27,309 nucleotides of DNA from Stagonosporopsis chrysanthemi (lineage: Eukaryota > Ascomycota > Dothideomycetes > Pleosporales > Didymellaceae), in the NCBI GenBank assembly GCA_022560025.1, contig JAFISE010000299.1, forward strand, positions 1 to 27,309, read 5' to 3'. Position 1 is the stretch's first letter, and each line of letters starts with the position of its first letter. Below are positions 9,641 through 18,967 of this stretch, piece after piece. The translations under genes were made by a program, and so were the position numbers. The notes under the pieces were generated by a model, which made no database searches, had not been told where the DNA came from, and saw only the letters and a list, made by a program, of their open reading frames with translations.

Positions 9641-12314
9641 TATAGTATATAGTCTTAGTCCTAGCTCTTATACTACTTAGAGAGCTTAGTCTTCTTATTA
9701 GACTACTAAGTCTATTGCGTATACTAAAGTATCTTGCAGGCTATTGTTTTAATACCTAAGGGTATAAGCATAGCTGCCTTTCTAGTTAAGAGTAATAGGT
9801 GCTAGGTTTCTAGGTTAGCAAGTCTATCTACTACTTTGTTTCCTTTAATACCTAGGTGTTTAATAGCCTATTTAATAGAGATATTATATATCTCTATAGT
9901 ACTGTAGTACTCTAAAAAGGCCTATTATAAAGTAAAGAGTATAATACCTCTAAAGAACTATATAACTAAGGTACTATCTATATATAGCTAGATTTAGTAA
10001 GTATAGAGTACTAGTTATCTAATAGTGTGTTAGAAGCCTTTTTATACTCTAATAGCCTCTGCATTAAAGACGTGCGCAGTAAAGTAGAGTAAGCTGCGTC
10101 TAGTCTATAGTTGCTTTCTATCTTAATATACTATAAAGCTATAAGTAACTTACTTTTCTCTATCTTTTATATACTATTTAGATCTATTTAAGAAGATAGC
10201 AACGTCTAAAGGTAGATAGTTAGCTTACTATTCTTAAAATATCTTTACTATACTCTTTTTATCTATGCCTATTATTAAGTCTATTTTGTAGCTTAGTAAG
10301 TAGTAAGAAGCTAATAGTATTATTCTAGAAATCTTAGGCAGTAGAGATCCTAGGTACTAGACTTTAGTCTGTATTTGCTACAGCTTTCTAGCTAACTTGC
10401 CTACACTTATCTTTATAGCTACTATACAGCTAGTAAGTAAATATTCTATATTTATTATATATAGATATATTATAAAGCAGAGTTTAGCTTCTTTTAGTAT
10501 ATTAGTAGTAGAGAGTAGTCTAGCGTCTTAGAAGAAAGTAGCAACAAAGGTTGTTTACTACACTAAGAGAATCTCTCTAGCTACTATAGCTAGTATTTTG
10601 TCTATAACTACTATATACTACTCTATATAGGTACTAACCTTAGCAGGTCTACTAGGTTTTAGTATATATAAAGGCTTTGTACAACCTTTGTACTAGTACT
10701 TAGCTCTATATAAAAGAGATAGGTATACACAGGTTATTATAGCTTTATAAAAAGAGCTAGCTAGTAGTCTATAGGCTATATTTACTAAGCTATAAATATA
10801 ATAAGCTACCTTAGCTACTTTTATTAGCTACGTAGCGCTTAAAAGTAAGCTTGTAGTTTAACTAGATCTCTAGCTATTAGAGAGTTAGCTAAGTTCTTAA
10901 TATATTTAGCAAGATTAAATAGATTATAAAATATCTATTTACTATATAAAGTAGTATATAGCTGCTTTTCTATTAGTAAAGTAGATTATTTCTTATTTTT
11001 CTAGAGTAAAGGTAACCTTATTTACTATACTCTGTGCTTTAATCTGTTGTAAGTCTACTACTAAGAGCTAGACGTTCTTATTAAAAGAGTACAAGGCTTA
11101 ATATAAGTATATATTATCTGTGTATCTAAATCTCTTCTTTATATCTATAGACAGCAGCTCTGCTAAGTAAAATATATACAGGACTAGAGAGAAGAGTAAG
11201 CTCTATAGTATACTACAGGCGACTAAGTAGCTAGAAGTAGTAACTTAGTCTAGTTAGACTTAAACTCTTTGATTAGTAAGAAAAGAGTAAACAAAGAAGA
11301 GAGTTCTATAAAGCTAGCTCTATTAAGCTATCTAGTATAGTAAGTAGTTTTTAAAAAGAGTATTAAAGGCGCTTTATATATTTAAGGTTACTATTATAAT
11401 ATACTAGCCTTTTACCTACGCTGCTTCTATATTATAAGTAAATACTATAGTTAGATCTATAGCAAAGTACTTTAAGAAGGTACTTCTATACTAGAAGCTA
11501 AGGATCTTATAAGTTATAGTAGTCTATATAATTCTTCTAGCTACTGTCTTTTTAAAGCTCTTTCTAATACAAGAAAAGAGTACTATAGGTCTCTAGAATT
11601 AAGGTAATATCTAATCTTTCTTTCCTACCTTAGGTATTATAGCTACTTCTATAAGCTTTTACTAGCTTAGAAAGTAGTTAAGTTAAAAGTATTGCTAGAA
11701 GATTTGTTATATAAGTTCTCTTACCTAGGCCTAGTAAGTACAAAGTAGTTGCGCTATAAAGCAGTCTATTTCTAGTAAAGTGCTAGAGACTTCTATTATA
11801 TTTTACTTAGCTTTCTTTAGTAAGATGTGTATACTCTAGAAGAAAGGCACTATTACTTCCTACTCTAGTTAGTAGCTAAGGTTGTTTTCTACTATATAGT
11901 AGTTAAGAACTTGCTTTTAAAGTACTCTTACTTTCTCTAAAGAGTTAGATATTGTTTTACTATCTACTATAAGAGAAGTGTCTTAATAGTTTAGTATAAG
12001 CTTATACTAAGCAACTATCTTAAATAGATCCTTACTATCTTTAGTATTATTAAAGATATATCTTTAGTATTATCTTTTAGCCTATTAGACTATTGTCTCA
12101 AAAGCTTATATTTTCTTTAGTAAAGTACTGCTACTATAGTACTGTCTAGTATATTTATAAGCTTAGTAAGCTGTCTTGTACTTCTTTGTCTACTATAGTA
12201 CAGCACGTTCTTACTTGTAATCTAGCTTGCCTACTGTCTTTATAGAGTGCTAAACTACTTCTATTAGTATTATAATATATCTATTAAGCTGTGCTGTACT
12301 TTAAGCTCTAAGTA
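9641..12314 (-). pseudogene. Tad1-like LINE (copy 2): reverse transcriptase and RNase H, RIP-degraded
   Basis: The minus strand, read through stops, carries the linker after the endonuclease, then a reverse transcriptase with IIPKVGKK and PIVLFSCI.KS (family 'PIALLS..GK'), AIDLTIVFTYNIEAA, LNI*SAFNTLF (Leu codon at 11385-11383), FLTNQRV.V.LDQVTTSSYLVA, and YTDN at 11124-11113 in place of YADD. The RNase H domain ends with HLGIKGNKVVDRLANLE (9858-9808). LDIQ-to-YADD spacing is 87 codons, identical to copy 1, and LDIQ-to-RNase H differs by a single codon. The gene is broken at a TA (12313-12314) by a pogo insertion; the reading frame resumes at 14189 and beyond without shift when the insert is ignored. 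Confidence 0.9.
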
Positions 12315-12386
12315 GGTCTAGAATAATGTATGTTATAAGTAAGTAACGCGTACAATTAAGCAATATACTCTACTAACTTTGTATAC
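12315..12386 (+). repeat. Left terminal inverted repeat of the pogo element
   Basis: About 72 bp, pairing with 14116-14189. Shared inner blocks include 'ttataagtaagtaac' and 'atactctactaactttgtat'. Differences between the two ends are mostly C/T or G/A, as expected from RIP acting separately on each end. Confidence 0.88.
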
Positions 12387-12479
12387 CTTTTTTATCTAAA
12401 TTTATAATAGCTCTATATAATATTACTTAGTTACTCTTAAATAAAGTAGATATACAGCTTGCTATCTTATCTATTAATA

Positions 12480-14060
12480 CTTAACAAATCTAGAGCAATT
12501 GTCCTGCTGCAGCAATGTACAACATAGCTAAAGCAACACTCTGCTGCTAATACACTAAAATACCTGCTTAATATAATTGCTAACCTAACTTAAAGAAGCT
12601 TACTAAGGTAAAAAAAAAGTAATTATTAGATATATACTTAACTTAGATTCTTGTAGATTTACGCCTATGTACAAAGCTGTATATAATATAGCTAATAATC
12701 TACTTACTGCGCACAGCACTAGTTAAGTTAGCATCTACTAGCTGTATAACTTTGTTAAGTGTATAGACAGTCTTAAGACACGTTTTAATTAAGTATATAA
12801 TAGGCAGCAAGCTCTATACAAGGATCTAGTTCTAATTAAAAGCTAGTTTAAGCTTATAGAAGAGACAAAGGCTAAGTACAATATCTATAATAATAACGTC
12901 TATAACTTTAACAAAGCTAGCTTTATAATAAGCAAGATTACAACTTAGCTTGTTATAATAAGATTAGAAAAGAGAGGCAGGCTAAAGAGTATTTAGCTTA
13001 GCAACTGTAAATAGGTAACAGCAATTGCTGCTATTAACGCTGCTAGCTAGTTAGTCCTGCTGTTTATTATCTTTGCTAGCTAGTATTATCTATCTACTTA
13101 GTATAAGGAAGCAGAGATACTATACAACTAAGTAATTATAGTTAGTAATAATAGCTAGACAAATAACAAGCTAGAAGTAAAGTAGCTAAAGCACTTTAAT
13201 ACTTATATAAAGACTTGTATCTTTAGTATATATTATCTGCTTATTCTTAACAGCTATAAGAGCTACTACTTTCTTAAGTTTTAAGAGCTCTGTAAAGAGA
13301 ATAATATCTATATACTCTGTATACTGCTTTACTTATCTTACCTACTACAGCTATTTAATATTAGCTGCTTCTTGCTGTTAAAGTGCACGTATAGCTGTAA
13401 GGTTAAGAGCCTTATCTGCTACTATATTAATTATATTACTAAGCTTAAGTTCCTGCTAGCTTTAAAAGCAGTGTATAATTAATTATTTACCTTAGCTAAT
13501 ATCTACTTAGCTTTTTAAAGCGCAGGCTTTGTACCTTTCTAGCTAGATACTGTTCTATTAAAGCTTAACGTGCAGCTGCATATGCCTACTCTAGCTGCCT
13601 TACTAGAGGCGCTCTAAGAGGCGCGTATAATAAGCAATATATACAAACTTAAGGCTTAATTAACCTTAATATATAAGTGCGTGTGCTAATATTAGAGCTT
13701 ATTACCTGCTTTTATTATTAAAGCAATTAATTAGCTTAAGAAGAGCGCTAAGGTAATAATACTCTTAGCTAAGTTAATACACAATTAAATTGCTAGCTTT
13801 AAAAAAGCTAATAAAGCAGTGTTAGTATATAAACAGCGTAAAAAAAAGTGTACACAGTAGTATAAAGTCTTAACAAAGAAAGTAAGAGAGGATCTACTTA
13901 TTTAAAGTAAAGCTAATTAGTAGATTACTTGTAAGCAGTGTTAAAAAAGAAAGTAATTAGGTATAAGCTACTAGGCTCTTGCGCGCTGTAAGAAGTACAG
14001 AGAGACTAGATATAACTCTTATACGTATAAGAAAGATACTTTAAATACTACTTAATCTAC
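12480..14060 (+). pseudogene. Fot1/pogo DDE transposase, RIP-degraded
   Basis: Transposase of the element bounded by 12315-14189. The catalytic core is in one frame: NFNKASF at 12904-12924 (family NFDETGF), ILNSYKSY with its key codon at 13249-13251 (family DGH.SH), and LLQLFN with its key codon at 13357-13359 (family LLQPLD). These three positions are the DDD triad; codon numbers give 35 residues between the second and third, the DD35D spacing known for Fot1/pogo. All three Asp now read Asn (aac, aac, aat), so catalysis is lost. LLKLNVQLHMPT near 13555-13590 matches the 'L.KL..RLRTPTP' motif after the core. A C-terminal C-x2-C-x4-H-x4-C knuckle is still traceable at 13987-14028, with three ligands now Tyr. 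The N-terminal DNA-binding domain is poorly readable. Confidence 0.88.
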
Positions 14061-14115
14061 TCTGTTAGTATCTATATATTATCTTATAAGGTAGTTAAGA
14101 TATATATATATAGAA

Positions 14116-14189
14116 GTATACAAAGTTAGTAGAGTATATTACTTGCTTATATGTGTTACTTACTTATAATATATATTATTCTAGACACC
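14116..14189 (-). repeat. Right terminal inverted repeat of the pogo element
   Basis: Reverse complement of 12315-12386 with RIP-type differences. It is followed directly by the TA at 14190-14191, after which the LINE copy 2 endonuclease sequence continues on the minus strand. Confidence 0.88.
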
Positions 14190-14191
14190 TA

Positions 14192-15070
14192 TCTTAATAA
14201 GCCTTGTAAACTTAGGTAGACTTACTTTTATAACTTAGTAGTAGTATTAATCTAGGTACTATATACTTTTTATAAAAGTAGAAATATAAGTTACTATTAT
14301 TTTATAGTCTAAACTACTATATATACTTATATTAACTTATAATTAAGTAAATAAGATATTAAAAAAGGTAAAGTTAATAACCTAGCCTACTTAGTATATT
14401 AGCTGTTCTAAGATGCTAATATAGTCTATAGAGGTAGCAGCAGCTAATCTAGCTAGCTTAGTACCTCTGTTAGCTGCACTAGCAGCTAGGTTAAAGAACT
14501 TGTGCTTAGCGTTAAAGTTACCCCCTATAAAGTACTATTAAGAGAGTATTAAATATATAATATACTATATTACGCTAGAAGTATATAGCTATCTATAGTA
14601 GTTTAGTATAGAGACTTTGTTTATAATAGCCTATAGTAAGTCTAGGTAATTAAGGCTTTTTCTAGCCTAGAGTTTAAAGTAGTGCTCTTTATAGATATAT
14701 ATTATTATCTTAGAGTAGGTTAAGCCTAGTATATTAAAAGCATTCTAGGTGCTAATAGGTATAAAGTATCTATAGCCTAGGTAGGTAAAAGTTCTTAAGT
14801 TAGCACAGGTAAAGAGTTCTTAGACATATACTATGTCTTTACCCTTCTAGAAGGCTACTTCTAGTATAGTAATATAGTAGAAAGAGCTTCTGCTAATATT
14901 AGCTTAGCATATATAGAGTTAGTTTTTCTACTAGCTAGACTATTAATACCTATTATAAGTAGAGAGTGTATATAAGTATTCTAGTATATAGATAGTAGTT
15001 TATTACTTATACTAGTATTTTTTCTTTCTAAGGTTAAAGAGTTAGTATAGATAGTTAGTTATAAGCATAG
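14192..15070 (-). pseudogene. LINE copy 2: apurinic-like endonuclease domain of ORF2, RIP-degraded
   Basis: N-terminal part of the same ORF2, on the upstream side of the pogo insert. Read through stops it shows the exonuclease-endonuclease-phosphatase fold seen in Tad1-type LINEs: a segment near 14760-14900 matching 'ILLQE.....', then GGNFNAKHKFFNLA with GNFN at 14522-14511 (family GDFN.HH..W), then a Leu-rich stretch ending ISILEQLIYQVGQVINFTF (family 'LLN..G.PTH..G..LDLTF'). This enzyme nicks target DNA to prime reverse transcription. The GDFN Asp is now Asn. Sequence continues in frame to 12312 once the pogo block is removed. Confidence 0.83.
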
Positions 15071-16450
15071 ACTATTAGTAGATATATCTCTTATATTTAG
15101 GTTTGCACAGCCTACAGCAGCCTGTCTTAGTTTCTTTTCTCTACTATTAGTAAGTAAAGATACTTAAGAAGTACTGCTTATTTCTATTGTAGCTACTTTG
15201 CTATTTTTTTTAGGTGCTTGCTTTTAGAGAGAAGAGTAGAGAGCTAGAATCTTTTAAGCAGCTTCTAGGGGGGTACTCTTATACTATAGTATTGTCTAGT
15301 AAAGAGTTCCCTCTACTATCTTATAGAGATACTAATATATTACTCTGCTTATATAGTAGATAGTATTTAGTTTAGCCTTATTAGGCTTAATTATGTGTCT
15401 ATACACCTAGTAGAAAGTAGCTAGGTAGTTAGAGTAACTAGCTAGGTATAAGTTATAGTAGTTAGCATACTTAGCTTTATAGTAACAGTCTACTTTATAA
15501 GGCTCTTAGTATCTATCTATACAGTCTCTATAGTGTGTATAGTAAGCAACTTGCATATAGCAAGTAATATATAGTATTACTAGCAGCCTAAGTTATATCT
15601 CTAGATAGTAGAGTGTTTATAGATTTCTTTTAAGAATTAGCTAGTACTAAAGAGCTAGAATAAGCAGACTAGCTCTTTATATAATATAATCTATATAGTA
15701 AGTTTATTTTAGTTAGCTCTATAGTATAAAGACCTATAGCTAACTAGCTGCTTGCCTATTTGCAAGTAGACCTCTTCTTTTACTAGCTAGGTAGTAGTAA
15801 GTAGTTTAGTACTATCTAGAGTCTAGAAAGAGCTAAGTACTCTTTATACAGCGTAGTTAATCTAATATTCTAAGATCTTAATTACTTCTTTGCCTAGAGC
15901 TTTTACTATAAGCTCTTAGTTTCTCTAAGTTAAAAGTTAATCTCTAATTATTTTGTTTGCTAGCGTAATTACCTAGCCTGTGTTAATTAGCAATATAGTA
16001 AAGATATATTAAAGAGTAATTCCTTCTACACTCTTATATACTACCTGTTCTATTATAAAAAAAAGGTTATTATAATTATACTAATAATTTAGAGATTGTA
16101 ATAAAAATTTAAATATCTTTCTTTAGCTTAGAGAGCAGGTTAAGCTAAGATCTAGCAGAGTTTAAGAGCTTACTACTACTTCTACTTAGTACTGTGTTTT
16201 AAAGGTCTCTAGCTACGTCTACCTAAGAGCAGTGTTCTAATTCTTAGCTCTTAGAGTTGCTTTAATTAGTATTGCTACTCTAGTAGAAGCTAGGGGGAGA
16301 ATTGCTTTAAGAGAAGAAGGTTAGAGCCTTAATAACTCTCTGCTACAGTTCTATAGCAATCTTAGCTTTTTAAGAGTTAAAATAGCTTTTTATCTAATAA
16401 TCTATAGCTACTACAAAGGCAGTAGTAATAGTATTCTATAGCTAGGGTCT
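15071..16450 (-). pseudogene. LINE copy 2: ORF1 (gag-like, zinc-knuckle) region, RIP-degraded
   Basis: Upstream of the endonuclease on the same strand, where Tad1-like elements carry ORF1, an RNA-binding protein. Read through stops, the stretch near 15640-15950 reads ALGKEVIKILEYQINYAV and on to KEEVYLQIGKQLV and YKELVCLFQLFSTS, resembling the segment before the CCHC knuckles in such proteins. About 15380-15600 holds Cys/Tyr-rich repeats, including a YANYYNLYLASYSNYLATF stretch that would fit a 'C..C...HL.....C' knuckle with Cys and His mutated to Tyr. The upstream part (to about 16450) has Ser/Pro-rich and Lys/Glu-rich segments. The start codon and exact limits cannot be fixed. Confidence 0.55.
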
Positions 16451-17840
16451 CTAGAGCTATTCTAAGGCGTAGTTATTAAGGTATTAAAGAGACTTAGAGT
16501 CTAGAGACTCTATATACTAAGAGGTTAGAGAGCTAGAAAGAGTAGAAAACTCTATTATTCTTACTACGCGCCTCTTTGCGTATTATATAAAGAGCAAGAA
16601 AGAAGTTAGATATGTCTTTAGAGTTGCTATAGTAGGCCTAGTTAATTTACTAGGATTTTTAGAGCTTCTAGAAAGAAGACTTAAAAATTAAAAAGTTAGT
16701 ATTTATATATATATTAGTAGGTTAAAGAGGCGCTATACTTGTTGCTTTAAAAGACTTAAGTATTAACCTCTAAGTAAACATGCTTATCTAGGCCTTCTAG
16801 AAAAGGTAAAAGAAGTTACTCTTCTTAATTACTAATAGTCTCTAGCTATTATAGAGGTATGTTATAAGCTCTTTTAAATACGTAGTTAAGAAAGGCTTAA
16901 ATAATACTACGTCTAACAGCTACAGTGTATAGGTTAAGTAAAGAAAAAAAATAGCTAGAAGTATCTTATTTTAGTTATAGTAGTTAATAAAGTTTATTAT
17001 TATATAAGATCTATAGCTACTAAGAATTAAAAGATACTACTTTTTCTACACCTTAGTCTTAGCAAAGTAATTAAATACCTGTTAAAGCTAGGCAAGGCCT
17101 ATATTATTATTAGTCTAGCTAGTAGGTAATAAAGAAATAAGTATATTATATACCCCTAGCTATACTTCTTTTACCTAGCTTAATTACAGAGTACTGTTAG
17201 CAGACTTATAAAGAAGGCCTAGTAGTAGTACTATTCTATTACTATACACACAGGCTAGTAGTATAATCTAGGTATAATTACTATCTTAAAGTAATACCTT
17301 AACTTTTTTCTTTTTTTATATCTACTTACTAAATATATATTTAGTTCTAGTAGTAATCTTAATTATAAAGCTTTTTTTATTTATATTATATATATAGTAG
17401 CTATTAACTTTATATTTAGTAATCTTGTATTATAGTAGATTAAAGTAAAGCTTATACTTTTAATATAAATTAGTGTTATAATAATTAGTATTAATACCTA
17501 TTAAGTATTAAGAAATAAGATAGATAGAGTAGTTGTTAATAAACTAAGTAACTTAGCTCTTACTTACACGTTCCTTAGCTACAGATAATGCAAAATTTTA
17601 TATTATCTTTCTTGTAAGTAGTATATAACAAGCAGTAAGCTTCTTTATATATACTATAAGCTCTTTCTCTTGTTAGGGGGTAAGCTTCTATTATACAATA
17701 ATCTTCTCCTAGTGTAGGCGCGTCTTACCCCTCTACGTGCGCGTTAATATTAACTGTATAACACTATGCTTTTCTACTATTTTAGACTACAGGATATTAT
17801 CTTTAGATACAAAAGTATTACACTCTAAGAGGGCTTCTTG
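16451..17840. other. RIP-degraded, unassigned; probably LINE copy 2 5' end plus older repeat
   Basis: No domain was recognised on either strand. Composition is RIP-like throughout. The part next to 16450 is likely the LINE copy 2 5' UTR or the start of ORF1, judged only by position. Nearer 17700-17760 there are a few surviving CpG-containing words ('gtaggcgcgtc', 'ctacgtgcgcg'), hinting at lighter mutation toward the island. The switch to normal composition falls close to 17840. Confidence 0.45.
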
Positions 17841-18011
17841 TAAACCTATTGTGCTGTGTTGTTGTGGATGTGTGAGGATAGGGGTGTTTTGGTAGTTCGG
17901 CGCATCACGCGAATCCGCGCATCACGCGCACAGACACGGTACCCCGAGGTCTGTGCGACCCCGACCCAACCCCTACCCACTGCTGGGTACCCCGAACCCA
18001 TTTGCCAGCCT
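17841..18011 (+). repeat. Right end of an un-mutated foldback element, with 17-bp tandem repeat
   Basis: The terminal block 'ccactgctgggtacc' through 'acccatttgccagcct' (ending 18011) is the GC-rich original of the RIP-altered ends at 1358 and 7090 and, inverted, at 5767. The preceding 'gaggtctgtgcgaccccgac' corresponds to the arm repeat 'aggtctgtgcaacc' elsewhere. Just inside are two copies of 'gcgcatcacgcg' at 17900-17911 and 17917-17928 (17-bp period), not seen in the other copies. The left terminus was not found. A minus-strand open stretch of 60 codons here is not a gene. Confidence 0.75.
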
Positions 18012-18716
18012 AACTTAATCCCCATCAACTAGACGAAAAATGAATACCAACCAACCAACCAACCCACTAGATTCTAGTATAATACTCAAGAAGCTTGAGA
18101 AGCCAAACAGCTCACGGCTGCGCACTCCCTCGCCGTTACTCGAAGTCAATCAGATTGCGATAGAACAGTTTTGCAGGGCAATAGTGAAGGATGATACAAG
18201 TTATAAGGCAAGGAAGCTAGTGCGCACGCTCAACTACTTGACCTCTTGCAACGCAGTTCTAGAAGTGGAAAAGAAAGGTCTCTGCGCCCAAGTTGACACC
18301 AAGAAGACCTTACGCAAGTACCAGCAAGCCCTACCGTTGCAGGCGTCCAAAAATATACCTCTAAGGCCATGTTTTAGTCTCTATCTACAGTGGAGAAGGA
18401 GCAGACGCGTGTGCGTCGAGAAAGGGAGCAGCAAGAGAGAGCCAAGAGGAAGGCTGCTGAAAAGGATGAGAAACAACGAAGAAAAGAAGAGCGCAACGCA
18501 GCCAAACCTATCCAATTATCTCAAACAGGCAAGCGCAAGGCCTCACAGAAGCCTCATACAGAGCCAGCAGCCAAAAAAAAGCGTGTGCGTGGTGATACTC
18601 CCGTCGTAGTTGACGCGTCGCCGTCCCCGGCACCTCCACCAGTTACTACACGCAGCGGCCGCACAACACGTCCAAACAAGAAGTGGCAACAGGGCAAGCA
18701 CCGTAGTACTCAATAG
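18012..18716 (+). pseudogene. Fot1/pogo-type transposase, C-terminal fragment, not RIP-mutated
   Basis: Fragment of a DDE_1 transposase lacking the DNA-binding and catalytic parts, which would lie left of the foldback element ending at 18011. From 18040 one frame gives RLRTPSPLLEV (the 'L.KL..RLRTPTP' motif after the core), then ARKLVRTLNYLTSCNAVLE, a helical segment, and KKTLRKYQQALPLQ. About 18330-18350 the match moves to another frame, which reads KAMF, a TAG at 18375-18377 and then SLSTVEKEQTRVRRERE, followed by a Lys/Arg/Glu-rich tail to the stop at 18714-18716. The family motif is FWSP, so TAG replaces Trp (TGG to TAG). One frameshift plus one stop break it. Codon use and CpG content are normal, unlike the other transposon relics here. 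Confidence 0.78.
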
Positions 18717-18870
18717 ATTATAACTACAGAAAATCTCAAAATAATATCTATTGTGTGTGGCTCTACAACCTCATTTTTGGGTGGTGCAGAAGGTCGATTT
18801 TCGTGCACTGAGCCAAGGCGTGCACTGACACCCCGATTAGGTAAGTGAGGGGTAATTATGTTCCCAAGCA
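18717..18870 (+). repeat. Possible 3' end of the pogo fragment
   Basis: Non-coding DNA after the transposase tail. It contains 'gtgcactg' twice (18813-18820 and 18830-18837), a spaced repeat of the type often found near transposon ends, and the C/G-rich word 'acaccccgattagg' followed by 'gtgaggggtaatta'. A terminal inverted repeat is likely here, but the left partner is lost, so it cannot be proven. Confidence 0.3.
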
Positions 18871-18967
18871 CTATATCATGTCATGCTTCAAGCGCTCCAT
18901 GCAATAATGCTCCCTCTGCTATTACCCCGTCTATCAGTGCACAGCCTTTATACCGGAGAAAGCTATA

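Larger units (their letters stand above)
12315..14189 (+). mobile_element. Complete Fot1/pogo-like DNA transposon, 1,875 bp
   Basis: Inverted terminal repeats of about 72-74 bp bound the element: 12315-12386 begins 'ggtctagaataatgtatg' and 14116-14189, reverse complemented, begins 'ggtgtctagaataatata'. TA flanks both ends (12313-12314 and 14190-14191), the target duplication typical of Tc1/mariner and pogo elements. Length is close to that of Fot1, roughly 1.9 kb. The only transposase remnant inside is on the plus strand. The host is LINE copy 2, whose endonuclease-to-RT linker becomes continuous when this block is skipped. RIP has changed both the element and its host. Confidence 0.9.

Noticed and set aside
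15071..16450. A second DNA transposon or host gene instead of LINE ORF1
   Set aside because: Position, strand and knuckle-like Cys/Tyr clusters fit ORF1 of the adjoining LINE better, though confidence is moderate.
17846..18028. 60-codon open stretch (-)
   Set aside because: It overlaps the repeated foldback end and has no motif.
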